From RGIG5057 sp036653755 (GTDB taxonomy: Bacteria > Bacillota > Clostridia > TANB77 > CAG-465), in the NCBI GenBank assembly GCA_036653755.1, contig JAVVTJ010000004.1, positions 1 through 52,026 of the forward strand: DNA of 52,026 nucleotides, given 5' to 3'. A model generated the notes under the pieces. That model was not told the DNA's origin. It saw only the letters and a program-made list of their open reading frames with translations, and searched no databases. The number at the start of each line of letters is the position of its first letter. The stretch's first letter is position 1. Position numbers and translations under genes: made by a program. Of this stretch, positions 35,096 to 43,656 are shown one piece after another.

Positions 35096-35554
35096 TTAAT
35101 CGTACATACTTGTACTTCTTCTATAACGATGTCTAGAATATACTCCTGTTTCGCTTCTTTTACTAGAATTTTCTTCTTCAATTTTCATTTTCTTTGTTTG
35201 AAGAACACTTGACATATTAATTAGATCAATACAAATATAAAACCTTTTTTTTGCAATTTTTATTTTACTTTTTCCTTTGATGTACTTTTCCATATTACAG
35301 CCATGGTTTATTACTGAATTGCATTCTGTAATAATAGGAATATTATTTGCCTCTGCAAGCATATCAACTACCTCAGATTTTAAATTTTCATCTTCAATAG
35401 AAAATATATAATTTAAGATTATATATTGAAGTATTTCAACATTAGAAATATTATATTTATATAGTACTCCTCTGATCTGTTTTGATGTTTTACTTTCCTC
35501 TAATAAATCTTTTACAAGAAAATAGTACGAATCAATCTTATACCCTGCTCCCAT
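35096..35554 (-). CDS. Hypothetical protein of 152 residues
   Basis: Family not recognised. The first 75 residues are helical (YYFLVKDLLEESKTSKQIRG, VEILQYIILNYIF). The middle has Cys in ITECNSVINHGCNMEKYIKG. The last 35 residues are basic and disordered, ending YSRHRYRRSTSMYD, which suggests nucleic-acid contact. AAAGGAG lies 7 bases before the ATG, and a near-perfect sigma-A promoter drives it in vegetative cells, unlike the sporulation operon upstream. A terminator follows. It is a genuine single-gene unit of unknown role. Confidence 0.75.
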   Translation of the reverse strand: MGAGYKIDSYYFLVKDLLEESKTSKQIRGVLYKYNISNVEILQYIILNYIFSIEDENLKSEVVDMLAEANNIPIITECNSVINHGCNMEKYIKGKSKIKIAKKRFYICIDLINMSSVLQTKKMKIEEENSSKRSETGVYSRHRYRRSTSMYD

Positions 35555-35608
35555 ATTTTTTCTCCTTTTACAAATTTTTTGTTAAAGCTAAATATTTGAT
35601 ACATAAAT

Positions 35609-35637
35609 ATTATACTACAATATTTACTATGTGTCAA
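35609..35637 (-). promoter_or_regulatory. Consensus sigma-A promoter of the 152-codon gene
   Basis: TTGACA (35632-35637), 17 bases, TATAAT (35609-35614) on the minus strand. Both boxes match consensus in all positions. Confidence 0.85.
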
Positions 35638-35663
35638 GACTTTTACGTTGTTTACATAAAAAA

Positions 35664-36245
35664 TTAGCTAGTACTGACTGTTATTGTTATTTTATTTGCA
35701 TTAATTCCAAATTGATCTACTAATATTTGCTGTACTTTTGCTATTTGTTCTTTTGTAATTTCTTTTTTAGATTTTATAACAACATTTAAATTATCATTAT
35801 TAGTTGGAATTATTACTACATCATCAATTTCTTTTGATTTAATTATATTTTCAACCATTGTTATTAAATTTTTTCTTGTTAAAAGTTCATTTAATTTAGT
35901 TTGATATTCATTAATTTTATTAGAAGCTGTATTTTTATTTGATATCATTTCTCTATAATTTTCACTAAGTTCTGAAAACATATTATCTCTATCATGTTTA
36001 AATACTGATATACTACTTTCTTCTTTTTTAGAATATTCATATTTATTTTTTTCTTTTTTACTTTCTTCATATATTTTAACTGTATTTATATTAGTACTAT
36101 CTTTTCCATTTACATACACAGTTTGACCTAAGTTTTTTTCTCTTTCAGGGTTATATTCATAATTAATATATCCAGCTACAACAAGCATTAATGTTATTGA
36201 TATAACTGCTAATTTTCCTTTTTTAAATAAATTTAGAAACTTCAT
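35664..36245 (-). CDS. spoIIIAH: Stage III sporulation protein AH
   Basis: SpoIIIAH is the mother-cell half of the SpoIIIAH-SpoIIQ channel joining mother cell and forespore, with a YscJ/FliF-like ring domain. The 193 residues show one amino-terminal membrane helix (LAVISITLMLVVAGYINY), a charged helical linker, and a carboxyl ring-building domain ending VQQILVDQFGINANKITIT. Last gene of the spoIIIA operon, 6 bases after spoIIIAG. In known species it is expressed under sigma-E. Confidence 0.93.
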   Translation of the reverse strand: MKFLNLFKKGKLAVISITLMLVVAGYINYEYNPEREKNLGQTVYVNGKDSTNINTVKIYEESKKEKNKYEYSKKEESSISVFKHDRDNMFSELSENYREMISNKNTASNKINEYQTKLNELLTRKNLITMVENIIKSKEIDDVVIIPTNNDNLNVVIKSKKEITKEQIAKVQQILVDQFGINANKITITVSTS

Positions 36246-36251
36246 ATATTC

Positions 36252-36782
36252 TCACCCTTTCTTTTCAAATACTTGAACTTTGTATACTCCAATATTAGTT
36301 ACTGCTGATACTGCATTTGCTATTTTAGACCTTATATCAGTAGTACTTGCTCCAGTTGCTACAACTATGACTCCTTCTACTTTTGGCATTTCTATACTTT
36401 CTACAACAACAGTTTTTTTACTATTTTCTTCATTATATACAACTTTTTTATCAACTATTTTTTGGCCTTCTTTTTCTTCTTCTTTTACATCATAAACAGG
36501 ATTTAATCTTTTATCAGAAGTATATGTTATCATTACAGATACATCATTTATACCAGATATTTCTGATAATATTTTAGCTAGTTTTTCTTCTGTTTTAGAT
36601 TCTATACTAGTAGTTTCATTAGTAATAACATTTCCTACTTTTGCTACTTCAGCTTTAGGTTTATCATTAAATATATATGAAATAGCTACAAACAAAACTA
36701 CACAAAGTACCAAAATATATATTAATTTTTCTTTTTTTTTATCTTTTGTTATATTTTTTAAAGTTTCTAAATAATTTCCCAT
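36252..36782 (-). CDS. spoIIIAG: Stage III sporulation protein AG
   Basis: SpoIIIAG forms a large ring in the intermembrane space of the engulfed forespore. The 176 residues have one membrane helix (LIYILVLCVVLFVAISYIF) and a carboxyl domain with ISGINDVSVMITY, MPKVEGVIVVATGA and ANAVSAVTNIGVYKVQVFEKK. This is the secretin-ring-like fold with its beta insertion. It is 2 bases from spoIIIAF. Confidence 0.94.
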   Translation of the reverse strand: MGNYLETLKNITKDKKKEKLIYILVLCVVLFVAISYIFNDKPKAEVAKVGNVITNETTSIESKTEEKLAKILSEISGINDVSVMITYTSDKRLNPVYDVKEEEKEGQKIVDKKVVYNEENSKKTVVVESIEMPKVEGVIVVATGASTTDIRSKIANAVSAVTNIGVYKVQVFEKKG

Positions 36783-36784
36783 AC

Positions 36785-37306
36785 TTATTCACCACTTTCA
36801 ATCACTTCTATTTTACTATATGCTATATCATATTCATTATTTATATATTCAATTAATTCATTTACAGTTAAAAAACTTGAATTTTTTAATTTTTTAATTT
36901 TAACTTGAATTTTTTGTATATCATAATTTTCAGCAAGTAATATATATATATCATTTACAGCTACATCTTTAAATGCAAGTTTATTTTTTATATCATTTTC
37001 TAAACTATTTAGAAATTCTTTTTTAACATTTTCTTCTTGATTTTTTTTATACTCTTCTATTTTATCTTCATTATTTATATTTACATTTCCAGAAAAGTTT
37101 TCTATAACAGAAGAAACACTTTTAGCTATATCTTTGTTATTTAATAAATCAATACCTGGAGATATTATTGTTATAGTTGTTATTATTCCAACTAAAACAT
37201 ATATATATTTTTTCATTTTTGTTTTTGGCAATATAAGTTCCAAAATAGATATAAATATACCTGTGCATAAAATTGCACTTATCCAACTTTTAAATCCTTC
37301 TATCAT
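36785..37306 (-). CDS. spoIIIAF: Stage III sporulation protein AF
   Basis: The 173 residues have two amino-terminal membrane helices (WISAILCTGIFISILELILP and YIYVLVGIITTITIISPGI) and a soluble ring-building-motif domain with KLKNSSFLTVNELIEYINNEY near the end. Length and position between AE and AG fit SpoIIIAF. ATG follows AGGGGGAACAT. Confidence 0.92.
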   Translation of the reverse strand: MIEGFKSWISAILCTGIFISILELILPKTKMKKYIYVLVGIITTITIISPGIDLLNNKDIAKSVSSVIENFSGNVNINNEDKIEEYKKNQEENVKKEFLNSLENDIKNKLAFKDVAVNDIYILLAENYDIQKIQVKIKKLKNSSFLTVNELIEYINNEYDIAYSKIEVIESGE

Positions 37307-37350
37307 ATGTTCCCCCTTGAACTTTAGATTCTATATTTAGACTAAAGCCT

Positions 37351-38481
37351 CTATTTTATAATACTTGAACCAACATTTAATATTATACCTATTGATATAA
37401 CAAAAAGTAGTCCAACTCCAATTAAAATACCTGATAATGTTTTATATATTCCTGCAAAATTTGATATAACTTTTATCATTTTTTCATCTTTACATATTGG
37501 CTGACATATTGCTGATAATATACTATATATTATCCAAATAACTACTATTTTTATTATTGGAATAATCATTACAGCTATAACTGATATTATGCCAACTACT
37601 CCGCCTACTTTATTTACAACTTTTGCTGCTCCTACTACTGTTTCAAAACTATCTGCAAAAAACTTTCCTACAACTGGTACAAAGTTAGAAACTGCAGCCG
37701 ATGTTGTTTTTATAGCTAGTGAATCTACTGATGATGTAACAGTTGTTTGAAGTGATAATATTCCTAAAAATAATGTAAAAGTAACTCCTATAATCCACAT
37801 ACTAGATGATGAAAATATTTTTCCAAGTTTAGATAAACCAATTTTTGAATTTAAACTATCTATTATATTAAATGCTACTGATATACTTAAAAATGGTACT
37901 ACTATATTTGTTATAACAAAACCTATAAATGATGTAACAAAAAGAATTAATGGTTGTACAATTCCAGTTGTTGTTACTGCTCCTGTTATAACTAAAATTC
38001 CCATTAAAAATGGAGATATTATTTGCATTAATGTAGTTACAGTATTACATGTTCCTTTAAATGTTTGAATTACTTGTATAAAGTTTGTTAAAAGTATAAT
38101 TGATAAACTTAAAAAGCATACAAAATCTGCTATTTTTATTATTGAACTTCCTTCTTCTATTTCTAAATTTTTAAGTAAAGCAATTACAACTAAAATAATT
38201 ATTATACTTATTGAACTTTTTAATGTTATAAAGACTTCTTTAAAAAACAAGTTAAGTATTTTACTAATTGTAGTTGAATAATCAAAACCTTTTCCTACCA
38301 TTAATGAACTTGTTATTTCTTGTATATTGAAAACATCTTCTAAATCACTTTTTTCAATATTTTCTTGCATAACATTTACATAATTATCAAGTCCTAATGT
38401 ATCTATTTGCTTGGCATAAATATTATTCAATAATATAACCATCAAAATTATACCAATTATTATTTTTCTTATGTATAACAC
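37351..38481 (-). CDS. spoIIIAE: Stage III sporulation protein AE
   Basis: SpoIIIAE is a polytopic protein thought to form part of the channel base in the mother-cell membrane. A signal-like start (IIIGIILMVILLNNIYA) is followed by about seven hydrophobic helices. Conserved segments include GTCNTVTTLMQIISPFLMGIL, VPVVGKFFADSFETVVGA and AICQPICKDEKMIKVI. The only usable start at the right place is GTG 38481, which overlaps its own AAGGTG. Initiation is therefore unusual, and the neighbouring ATG 13 codons on would remove the signal segment. Confidence 0.93.
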   Translation of the reverse strand: MLYIRKIIIGIILMVILLNNIYAKQIDTLGLDNYVNVMQENIEKSDLEDVFNIQEITSSLMVGKGFDYSTTISKILNLFFKEVFITLKSSISIIIILVVIALLKNLEIEEGSSIIKIADFVCFLSLSIILLTNFIQVIQTFKGTCNTVTTLMQIISPFLMGILVITGAVTTTGIVQPLILFVTSFIGFVITNIVVPFLSISVAFNIIDSLNSKIGLSKLGKIFSSSSMWIIGVTFTLFLGILSLQTTVTSSVDSLAIKTTSAAVSNFVPVVGKFFADSFETVVGAAKVVNKVGGVVGIISVIAVMIIPIIKIVVIWIIYSILSAICQPICKDEKMIKVISNFAGIYKTLSGILIGVGLLFVISIGIILNVGSSIIK

Positions 38482-38486
38482 CTTCT

Positions 38487-38870
38487 TTATATAACGCTAC
38501 TTAAAACATCTACTAATGCTGATATAAGTGGAAGTGATAATGTAACTACTATTACTTTACCAGCTATTTCAAGTTTAGTTGCAATAGCTGATTCTCCTGC
38601 ATCAATACATATATTTCTAGCAAATTCTATTATATATGAAATACCTGTAACTTTTATAATGATTATAAAAAAATCTTTGTTTATACCAGATTTTAAAATT
38701 AAATCATCTAGCATATTTACAACAATAGATATTTTAGTAATAGAAAACATAAGCAAACCAATACCAGTTGCAATTGATAAAATAAGTGCTATATCTTTTC
38801 TTTGTTCTTTAATTGTAAGCACTAAAAAAAGTGCAAATATACTAAAACCTACTATTTTTATAACTTCCAT
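38487..38870 (-). CDS. spoIIIAD: Stage III sporulation protein AD
   Basis: Small membrane protein of 127 residues with four hydrophobic helices. VGFSIFALFLVLTIKEQRKDIALILSIATG-type amino half and the ITGISYIIEFARNICIDAGESAIATKLEIAGK-like block are typical of SpoIIIAD. It lies 9 bases after spoIIIAC and 5 before spoIIIAE. Confidence 0.94.
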   Translation of the reverse strand: MEVIKIVGFSIFALFLVLTIKEQRKDIALILSIATGIGLLMFSITKISIVVNMLDDLILKSGINKDFFIIIIKVTGISYIIEFARNICIDAGESAIATKLEIAGKVIVVTLSLPLISALVDVLSSVI

Positions 38871-38879
38871 ATATTACCT

Positions 38880-39074
38880 CTATAACTTAAATACTGTTTT
38901 AACTGTTTCAAATAATGTTCCTATTTCATTTACAACTATCATAAGTACTATAACAAGTCCAGTTAAAGTAGTAAGCATAGCTTGTTCTTCTCTACCTGAT
39001 TTTGTAAGTACCTGATTTAAAACTGATACTAATATTCCAATTCCAGCTATTTTAAAAAGTAAATCTATATTCAT
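38880..39074 (-). CDS. spoIIIAC: Stage III sporulation protein AC
   Basis: The 64-residue protein has two membrane helices separated by the conserved LNQVLTKSGREEQAML loop. Length and sequence are those of SpoIIIAC, paralogous to the amino half of SpoIIIAD. A GGGGGTAGTT ribosome site precedes the ATG. Confidence 0.95.
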   Translation of the reverse strand: MNIDLLFKIAGIGILVSVLNQVLTKSGREEQAMLTTLTGLVIVLMIVVNEIGTLFETVKTVFKL

Positions 39075-39089
39075 ATAACTACCCCCAAA

Positions 39090-39600
39090 TTAAACAAAAA
39101 GTACTACTATAATAAGTCCAGAAATTGTTCCTATTGTTCTATACATTTTAGAACTTTTAAGTTTAACTTCATTTGCCTCTTTAATTTGATTTTCAAGTAT
39201 TGAAATATTATTTTGTATTATATTTATTTGTCCTTCTACGTTACTTCTACCTAAATTTTTTAAAGTAGAAATTATAACATTTTTATCATAATCTAATAAT
39301 CCTTCTATTTTACTAATATTTTCAACTATACTTTTATCTATATTATCATTTTTAAGCATATCTACTACAATATTACCAATTGCATCTTTTAATACAGTAT
39401 TTAATCTAAGTCTTGACACTTCATATGCATTAGGAAGTAAACTTAAACAATACTTTATTTCATTTTCTACACTAGTTAAAAATGTAATCATTTCTCTTAA
39501 TATATATTCTCTATCATATAACTTTTTAGACTTTAAATATCCTAAATAACTTGTTATTGATATTATTACTAAACCGAAGTAATGTTTTAACTACAAACAT
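39090..39600 (-). CDS. spoIIIAB: Stage III sporulation protein AB with a frame break near the start
   Basis: The uninterrupted frame from 39491 lacks the usual membrane segment. GGAGG inside the end of spoIIIAA points to ATG at 39598-39600. From there the frame reads MFVVKTLL and then, after one surplus base near 39576 (in CTTCGG), GLVIISITSYLGYLKSKKLYDREY, directly continuing into the 133-codon part. Joined, the protein has about 170 residues, the normal SpoIIIAB length, with its amino membrane anchor. The rest (ENEIKYCLSLLPNAYEV, LENQIKEANEVKLKSSKMYR, carboxyl helix) is intact. The break is either a sequencing/assembly error or a real mutation that would block sporulation. Confidence 0.85.
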
Positions 39601-40512
39601 TTAAACTACCTCCATTTTATCACTATTTATTTTATATACTTTTTCAATTGTTCCAGGTCCATTTCTATTTGATAAAATAATGATATTTTCAAATAAATTT
39701 TCTGATATTAACTCTTTTATACCTTCTTTTTTAAACACATCTTTTTCATCTTTTCCATGCATTGTAAATATTAAATTAACACCTGATAAACTTGCATATT
39801 TTATAGCTTCTATATCTTCTTTAGTACCTATTTCATCAGTAGCAATAACTTGAACTCCCATACTTCTTACTAACATTAATATACCTAAACTTTTAGAAAT
39901 ATTTGATAGTACATCAGTTCTTAAACCAACATCTAACGCATTTATTCCATTATGAGTTGCTGCTATTTCTCCTCTTTCATCAACTAAACCTACATTTAAG
40001 CCATCAACATGTAAATTTACAATTCCATTACTAAGCTGCCTTATTATATCTCTTAAAATTGTAGTTTTACCAGCACCTGGTGGTGATATAATTAAAGTAT
40101 TTTGAAAATATTTACCAGTTACAATAGAGCGTAATATTTTATCTGATGCTCCTATTATTTCTCTTGCAATTCTTATATTCATACTACTTATATTTTTTAT
40201 ATTTAAAATTTTTCCATTATCTATAACAACTTCACCACAAATACCTATTCTATGTCCACCTTTTATTGTTACAAATCCTTGATTTATATCATTTTGTATA
40301 GCATATATAGAATTACTAGATACATTTACTAATATATCTAACAAATCTTTTAAAGTTGTAATATAATCTAATATAATTTCCTTACCTGCTATATATATAA
40401 TAACTTTTCTATTTACTCTAAGTCTTATCTCAGTTAAAAAGCTATTACTTGAACTTATATTACTAAGTATTTTTTTTATACCTATTGGTAAAACATTTAA
40501 AACTTCTTCCAT
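39601..40512 (-). CDS. spoIIIAA: Stage III sporulation protein AA (ATPase)
   Basis: SpoIIIAA resembles secretion ATPases and is thought to power the SpoIIIA-SpoIIQ feeding apparatus. Walker A is SPPGAGKTTILRDI. Then follow GLVDERGEIAA, the GLRTDVLSNISKSLGI block, VIATDEIGTKEDIEAI (Walker B) and LIFTMHG. Of two close ATGs, the second (40512) is 8 bases from AGGAG and is preferred. It heads the eight-gene operon. I could not assign a convincing sigma-E promoter upstream. The only candidate is a poor ATATTT...GTATAACAT. Confidence 0.95.
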   Translation of the reverse strand: MEEVLNVLPIGIKKILSNISSSNSFLTEIRLRVNRKVIIYIAGKEIILDYITTLKDLLDILVNVSSNSIYAIQNDINQGFVTIKGGHRIGICGEVVIDNGKILNIKNISSMNIRIAREIIGASDKILRSIVTGKYFQNTLIISPPGAGKTTILRDIIRQLSNGIVNLHVDGLNVGLVDERGEIAATHNGINALDVGLRTDVLSNISKSLGILMLVRSMGVQVIATDEIGTKEDIEAIKYASLSGVNLIFTMHGKDEKDVFKKEGIKELISENLFENIIILSNRNGPGTIEKVYKINSDKMEVV

Positions 40513-40624
40513 AATCATATCTCCTATTATTTATATATGTTATACTACAATTAAAATGAAATATTTGTAAAAATATATAACTTAAATATAAAAAAAAAGA
40601 CTAGTTATATCTAAAAATGACAAA

Positions 40625-40662
40625 AAAGGAAATAGCAGTATATTTACTACTATTTCTAAGTA
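40625..40662. other. Hairpin in the spoIIIAA-WG intergenic region
   Basis: The 410-base stretch between spoIIIAA and the WG-repeat gene holds one clear inverted repeat: GAAATAG, AGTA and their complements TACT, CTATTTC around TATT, with one mismatch. There is no T tract. Apart from this, the plus-strand promoter and the mini-frame listed separately, I see nothing in it. Confidence 0.4.
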
Positions 40663-40749
40663 CACTATATTCTAAAATGTTACTTTACGATATATTTTAA
40701 GTTTTCTCTTTATTTTAGTATCATTTTAATATAATTATTTACATAATAT

Positions 40750-40778
40750 TTGATTTTTCAATTAAAATATGATATAAT
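40750..40778 (+). promoter_or_regulatory. Promoter of the WG-repeat gene
   Basis: TTGATT (40750-40755), 17 bases, TGATATAAT with the -10 at 40773-40778. The leader is about 140 bases long. Confidence 0.7.
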
Positions 40779-40858
40779 TTAAAAGTCAAATATAGATATA
40801 CCCAATTTTAGTAGTAAATTCAACTATTAAAAAATAATATCAAAAAGGGGGTATTTTA

Positions 40859-40879
40859 ATGCTAATTAGCAATTATTGA
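40859..40879 (+). CDS. Possible six-residue leader peptide
   Basis: ATG at 40859 follows AAGGGGG by 7 bases and encodes MLISNY before TGA, all inside the leader of the WG-repeat gene. The ribosome site is stronger than chance would suggest; an upstream regulatory peptide is possible. Confidence 0.35.
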   Translation: MLISNY

Positions 40880-40922
40880 ATAAATATAACTTACATTATA
40901 AAAATTTTAGGAGGATTATATT

Positions 40923-41300
40923 ATGAAAATCGAAAGTGCTGTGCGGATAACCACAAATTCAAAAGTTGCATATTATGATGATATACACGGAATTGGACTT
41001 TTTTTTAAAGTTAAGTTTAATGGTTTATGGGGAGTTATAAACCAAGATGGAACTGAAATTTGCATACCTAAATATGATGACATTAGTTGTTTTAAAAACG
41101 GTTTTGCAAAAGTTAAACTTAATGGATTATGGGGATTTGTAAATCAAGAAGGAAAACAAATTTGCATACCTAGATATCTTGAAGTCTGCGATTTTGAAAA
41201 TGATTTTGCAAAAGTTAAAGTTAACAAATCATGGGGATTTAAGGACGAAAATGGACTATGGGGGTTTATAGACAAAAACGGTAAGTTTAGAAAAAAGTAA
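40923..41300 (+). CDS. WG-repeat protein
   Basis: The 125 residues contain three or four WG repeats (GLWGVINQDGTEICIPKYDD, GLWGFVNQEGKQICIPRY, SWGF, GLWGFIDKNGKF). Each is a short beta unit of the KWG/WG family, whose members are often surface or polymorphic-effector proteins. There is no signal peptide. ATG follows AGGAGGATTATATT. It is short for the family, which often has many more repeats, but promoter, ribosome site and terminator are all intact. It is a monocistronic plus-strand gene among minus-strand neighbours. Confidence 0.85.
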   Translation: MKIESAVRITTNSKVAYYDDIHGIGLFFKVKFNGLWGVINQDGTEICIPKYDDISCFKNGFAKVKLNGLWGFVNQEGKQICIPRYLEVCDFENDFAKVKVNKSWGFKDENGLWGFIDKNGKFRKK

Positions 41301-41303
41301 TAT

Positions 41304-41350
41304 AAAAAATCTCATAAAATTAACTATTGTTAATTTTATGAGATTTTTTT
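41304..41350. terminator. Bidirectional terminator between the WG gene and the DUF5684 gene
   Basis: A 20-base arm (41304-41323) pairs perfectly with 41330-41349 around TATTG. The outer six pairs are A/T runs serving as T tract in both directions. Confidence 0.92.
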
Positions 41351-41356
41351 ATAGTT

Positions 41357-41752
41357 TTATTCTTCTATACTATTATATTTAGCATCTCCAAAACCTAATA
41401 TCATATAAAATATAGGTGTTACAAATATTAATCCTATTGTAAATAATGTTCCTTTACCAAACTTTGTTGAAATACCTACATTTTTTATTATTTCAATTAC
41501 TGGTATTGCTATAATATTTACAATTGGTACTATGTATAAAAGTAATAACCAAGGTGATATTCCAGCTATTTGAAATAATACTACTTCATTATATATTGGT
41601 ATAAAAGTTATCCATCCTGCTTTATTAGATTTTGTATATACTTTCCATCTTGCTATTATAAGTAATATATAATAACCAATTATAAAAGTTGAAAATGTTG
41701 TAAAAAAGCTTATCATTGTTGAAATAAAAACTGTTTCTTCTATTGAATTCAT
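41357..41752 (-). CDS. DUF5684-type small membrane protein
   Basis: The 131 residues have three or four membrane helices. The core KAGWITFIPIYNEVVLFQIAG, then PWLLLLYIVPIVNIIAI and FGKGTLFTIGLIFVTPIFYMIL, is that of DUF5684 proteins, often found near signal peptidases or in clostridial accessory loci. Function is unknown. AGGAGATGAATTAA precedes the ATG. It lies 26 bases after the transporter gene, so cotranscription is likely. Confidence 0.8.
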   Translation of the reverse strand: MNSIEETVFISTMISFFTTFSTFIIGYYILLIIARWKVYTKSNKAGWITFIPIYNEVVLFQIAGISPWLLLLYIVPIVNIIAIPVIEIIKNVGISTKFGKGTLFTIGLIFVTPIFYMILGFGDAKYNSIEE

Positions 41753-41778
41753 TTAATTCATCTCCTCTCATATATATT

Positions 41779-43035
41779 TTATTTATTTTTTATATCCATT
41801 CCAAATATATCGTTTTCATTATACTGTTCTGGCTTTAATCCTAAATGTTTTTTTAAATATTTTAATATTATTAATATTACTATTATACCTATTATTCCTA
41901 TTATAACAGAAGTTATATTAGTTCCTACTTTATCTATTATTAGTCCTGATAGAAATAAAAGTAATGATTTACCTATTGCTTCAAATATATAAAATACTGA
42001 TAAAATTTTACCTCTTATATGATGTGTTGTAAAATTATTCATATATTTCTTAATTGATATTCTATAAATTCCTTGTAATATATTATGTACTATAAGTATT
42101 ACAATTGAAAATATTAAAGCTAAGTATCTATTTGTAATTATTATATTTATTATACCTAACAAACAAATTAAAATTATATATGATGTTCCTATAACAGTTA
42201 AAGTTTTTTTACCAGTTATTTTTTCAAATTTATATTGTATACTTGATCCTAATCCAACACATAAAGTTATTACAGCAAATATTAATGAATATTCAATTGG
42301 TGATACTTGTAACTCTACAATTGTACTTTTTTGTAATGTTTTAGCAACTACAACAAATCCAGATATTACAAAAGCATATATAAATATTGATATAACTCTT
42401 TTACTTTTAAGTATTAATTTAAAACCTTTTAAATAATCTTTTACATTAGATTTTTTAGTATCTTCTTCTTTTACATTTTCAAAAAACATTGATGTTACAA
42501 ATGATATAATTAAAAATGTAAGTGTACATATCATTGGCAGATAATTATTTATTTCAAATAAAGCTCCTACAAAAAGTGCAGATATAGCTTCAAAATAATA
42601 ATAATATGAAACTCCTTTTCCTTCTATTTTACCAAAATTTTTTCTATTTTTTGTATATTTTAAACTACTATATAATATCTGTGTTTCAGATAAACCTTTT
42701 AAACAAGTTCCAAAAGAACAAATTGCTTCTGCTAATGCAAATAATTCAAAACTTGGTGCTATAATTAATATTATACAATGTATTATCCAAAATAAATTTC
42801 CAAGTATCATACTTTTTTTAAAACCTATTTTTTCAACAATATAATTTGTAGGAACTTGCAGTATTGCTATAAAAATAGCACTAAAAGCTGATAAATACAT
42901 TACTTGTCCTACTGTTATACCTTTTGTTATAGTATAAAACAAAAATGAAATAACAGAATAAAATAAATAATCATAACCAAACATTCTATATATAGGATAT
43001 ATTTTTTCATTTCTAATTATATTCTTTATATTCAT
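41779..43035 (-). CDS. Major facilitator superfamily transporter
   Basis: The 418 residues contain about twelve hydrophobic helices in two halves. An MFS-like loop between helices 2 and 3 (NYIVEKIGFKKSMILG) and a second-half counterpart are visible (KIGFKKSM; HHIRGKILSVFYIFEAIGKSLLL). A cytoplasmic Glu/Lys loop lies near residue 190. The substrate cannot be named; drug or sugar export are usual for this size. AGAGGG before ATG, own promoter, and a DUF5684 gene downstream. Confidence 0.88.
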   Translation of the reverse strand: MNIKNIIRNEKIYPIYRMFGYDYLFYSVISFLFYTITKGITVGQVMYLSAFSAIFIAILQVPTNYIVEKIGFKKSMILGNLFWIIHCIILIIAPSFELFALAEAICSFGTCLKGLSETQILYSSLKYTKNRKNFGKIEGKGVSYYYYFEAISALFVGALFEINNYLPMICTLTFLIISFVTSMFFENVKEEDTKKSNVKDYLKGFKLILKSKRVISIFIYAFVISGFVVVAKTLQKSTIVELQVSPIEYSLIFAVITLCVGLGSSIQYKFEKITGKKTLTVIGTSYIILICLLGIINIIITNRYLALIFSIVILIVHNILQGIYRISIKKYMNNFTTHHIRGKILSVFYIFEAIGKSLLLFLSGLIIDKVGTNITSVIIGIIGIIVILIILKYLKKHLGLKPEQYNENDIFGMDIKNK

Positions 43036-43053
43036 ATTTACCCTCTTTTAAAA

Positions 43054-43082
43054 ATTATATCATATATCATATTTATATACAA
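43054..43082 (-). promoter_or_regulatory. Promoter of the MFS transporter gene
   Basis: TTGTAT (43077-43082), 17 bases, TGATATAAT with the -10 at 43054-43059, 18 bases before the ATG. Confidence 0.6.
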
Positions 43083-43084
43083 TA

Positions 43085-43136
43085 CTTAGGGCTAGCTTTG
43101 TAAAATATTATAACTAAATATTACAAAACTAATCCC
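43085..43136. repeat. Short repeat family, copy E, forming a hairpin that uses the spmB stop
   Basis: CTTAGGGCTAGCTTTGTAAAA pairs with TTACAAAACTAATCCC: arms 43089-43109 and 43117-43136, with few mismatches. The right arm contains the last codons and stop of spmB. There is no T tract, so this looks like an inserted or family-specific hairpin rather than a standard terminator. Confidence 0.65.
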
Positions 43137-43648
43137 AAATTAACTAAAATAATTGCTACTGTTATTCCAGCTACATCAGCTAATAATCCTGCTATTAATG
43201 TTCCACGTATATTTTTTACATCTGTTGAAGCAAATAATATACTTATTGTATATATTGTTGTTTCTGTTCCCCCCATTATTATAGATGCTATTCTTCCTGA
43301 CATAGAATCTGGACCTGATGTTTTAAATATATCCATAACAAGAGAAGTTGATGCACCACCAGATAACGGTCTTAATATCATAAGTGGAATTATATCTTCT
43401 GGAACTCCAATTTTAGTAAGAAAAGGTATAAAAGGTGATAGTATTATATCAAGTGTATTTGTTGCCTTTAAAAGGCCAATTGCAATTGTTATACCCATAA
43501 TATATGGAAATATTTTGTATACAACATTTAATCCTTCTATAACTCCTTGTATAAATAATGCATACACATCTTTTTTTTCTTTTAATCCTACTAATACTAT
43601 AATAAATATCATAAGAGGAATAGCACTTACTATTATATAATTTAACAT
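43121..43648 (-). CDS. spmB: Spore maturation protein B
   Basis: SpmB is a gate/nucleoside-recognition-fold membrane protein needed with SpmA for spore core dehydration. The 175 residues contain FPYIMGITIAIGLLKATNTLD, LRPLSGGASTSLVMDIFKTSGPDSM and GRIASIIMGGTETTIYTISILFAS, all characteristic. It follows spmA by 8 bases. Confidence 0.95.
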   Translation of the reverse strand: MLNYIIVSAIPLMIFIIVLVGLKEKKDVYALFIQGVIEGLNVVYKIFPYIMGITIAIGLLKATNTLDIILSPFIPFLTKIGVPEDIIPLMILRPLSGGASTSLVMDIFKTSGPDSMSGRIASIIMGGTETTIYTISILFASTDVKNIRGTLIAGLLADVAGITVAIILVNLGLVL

Positions 43649-43656
43649 ATATCCTC

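Noticed and set aside
35096..35554. Treating the 152-codon gene as the last spoIIIA operon member
   Set aside because: It has its own consensus sigma-A promoter and lies after spoIIIAH, the normal last gene.
40513..40560. Sigma-E promoter for spoIIIAA
   Set aside because: Only a poor ATATTT/GTATAACAT match was found; not enough to annotate, although sigma-E control is expected from known species.
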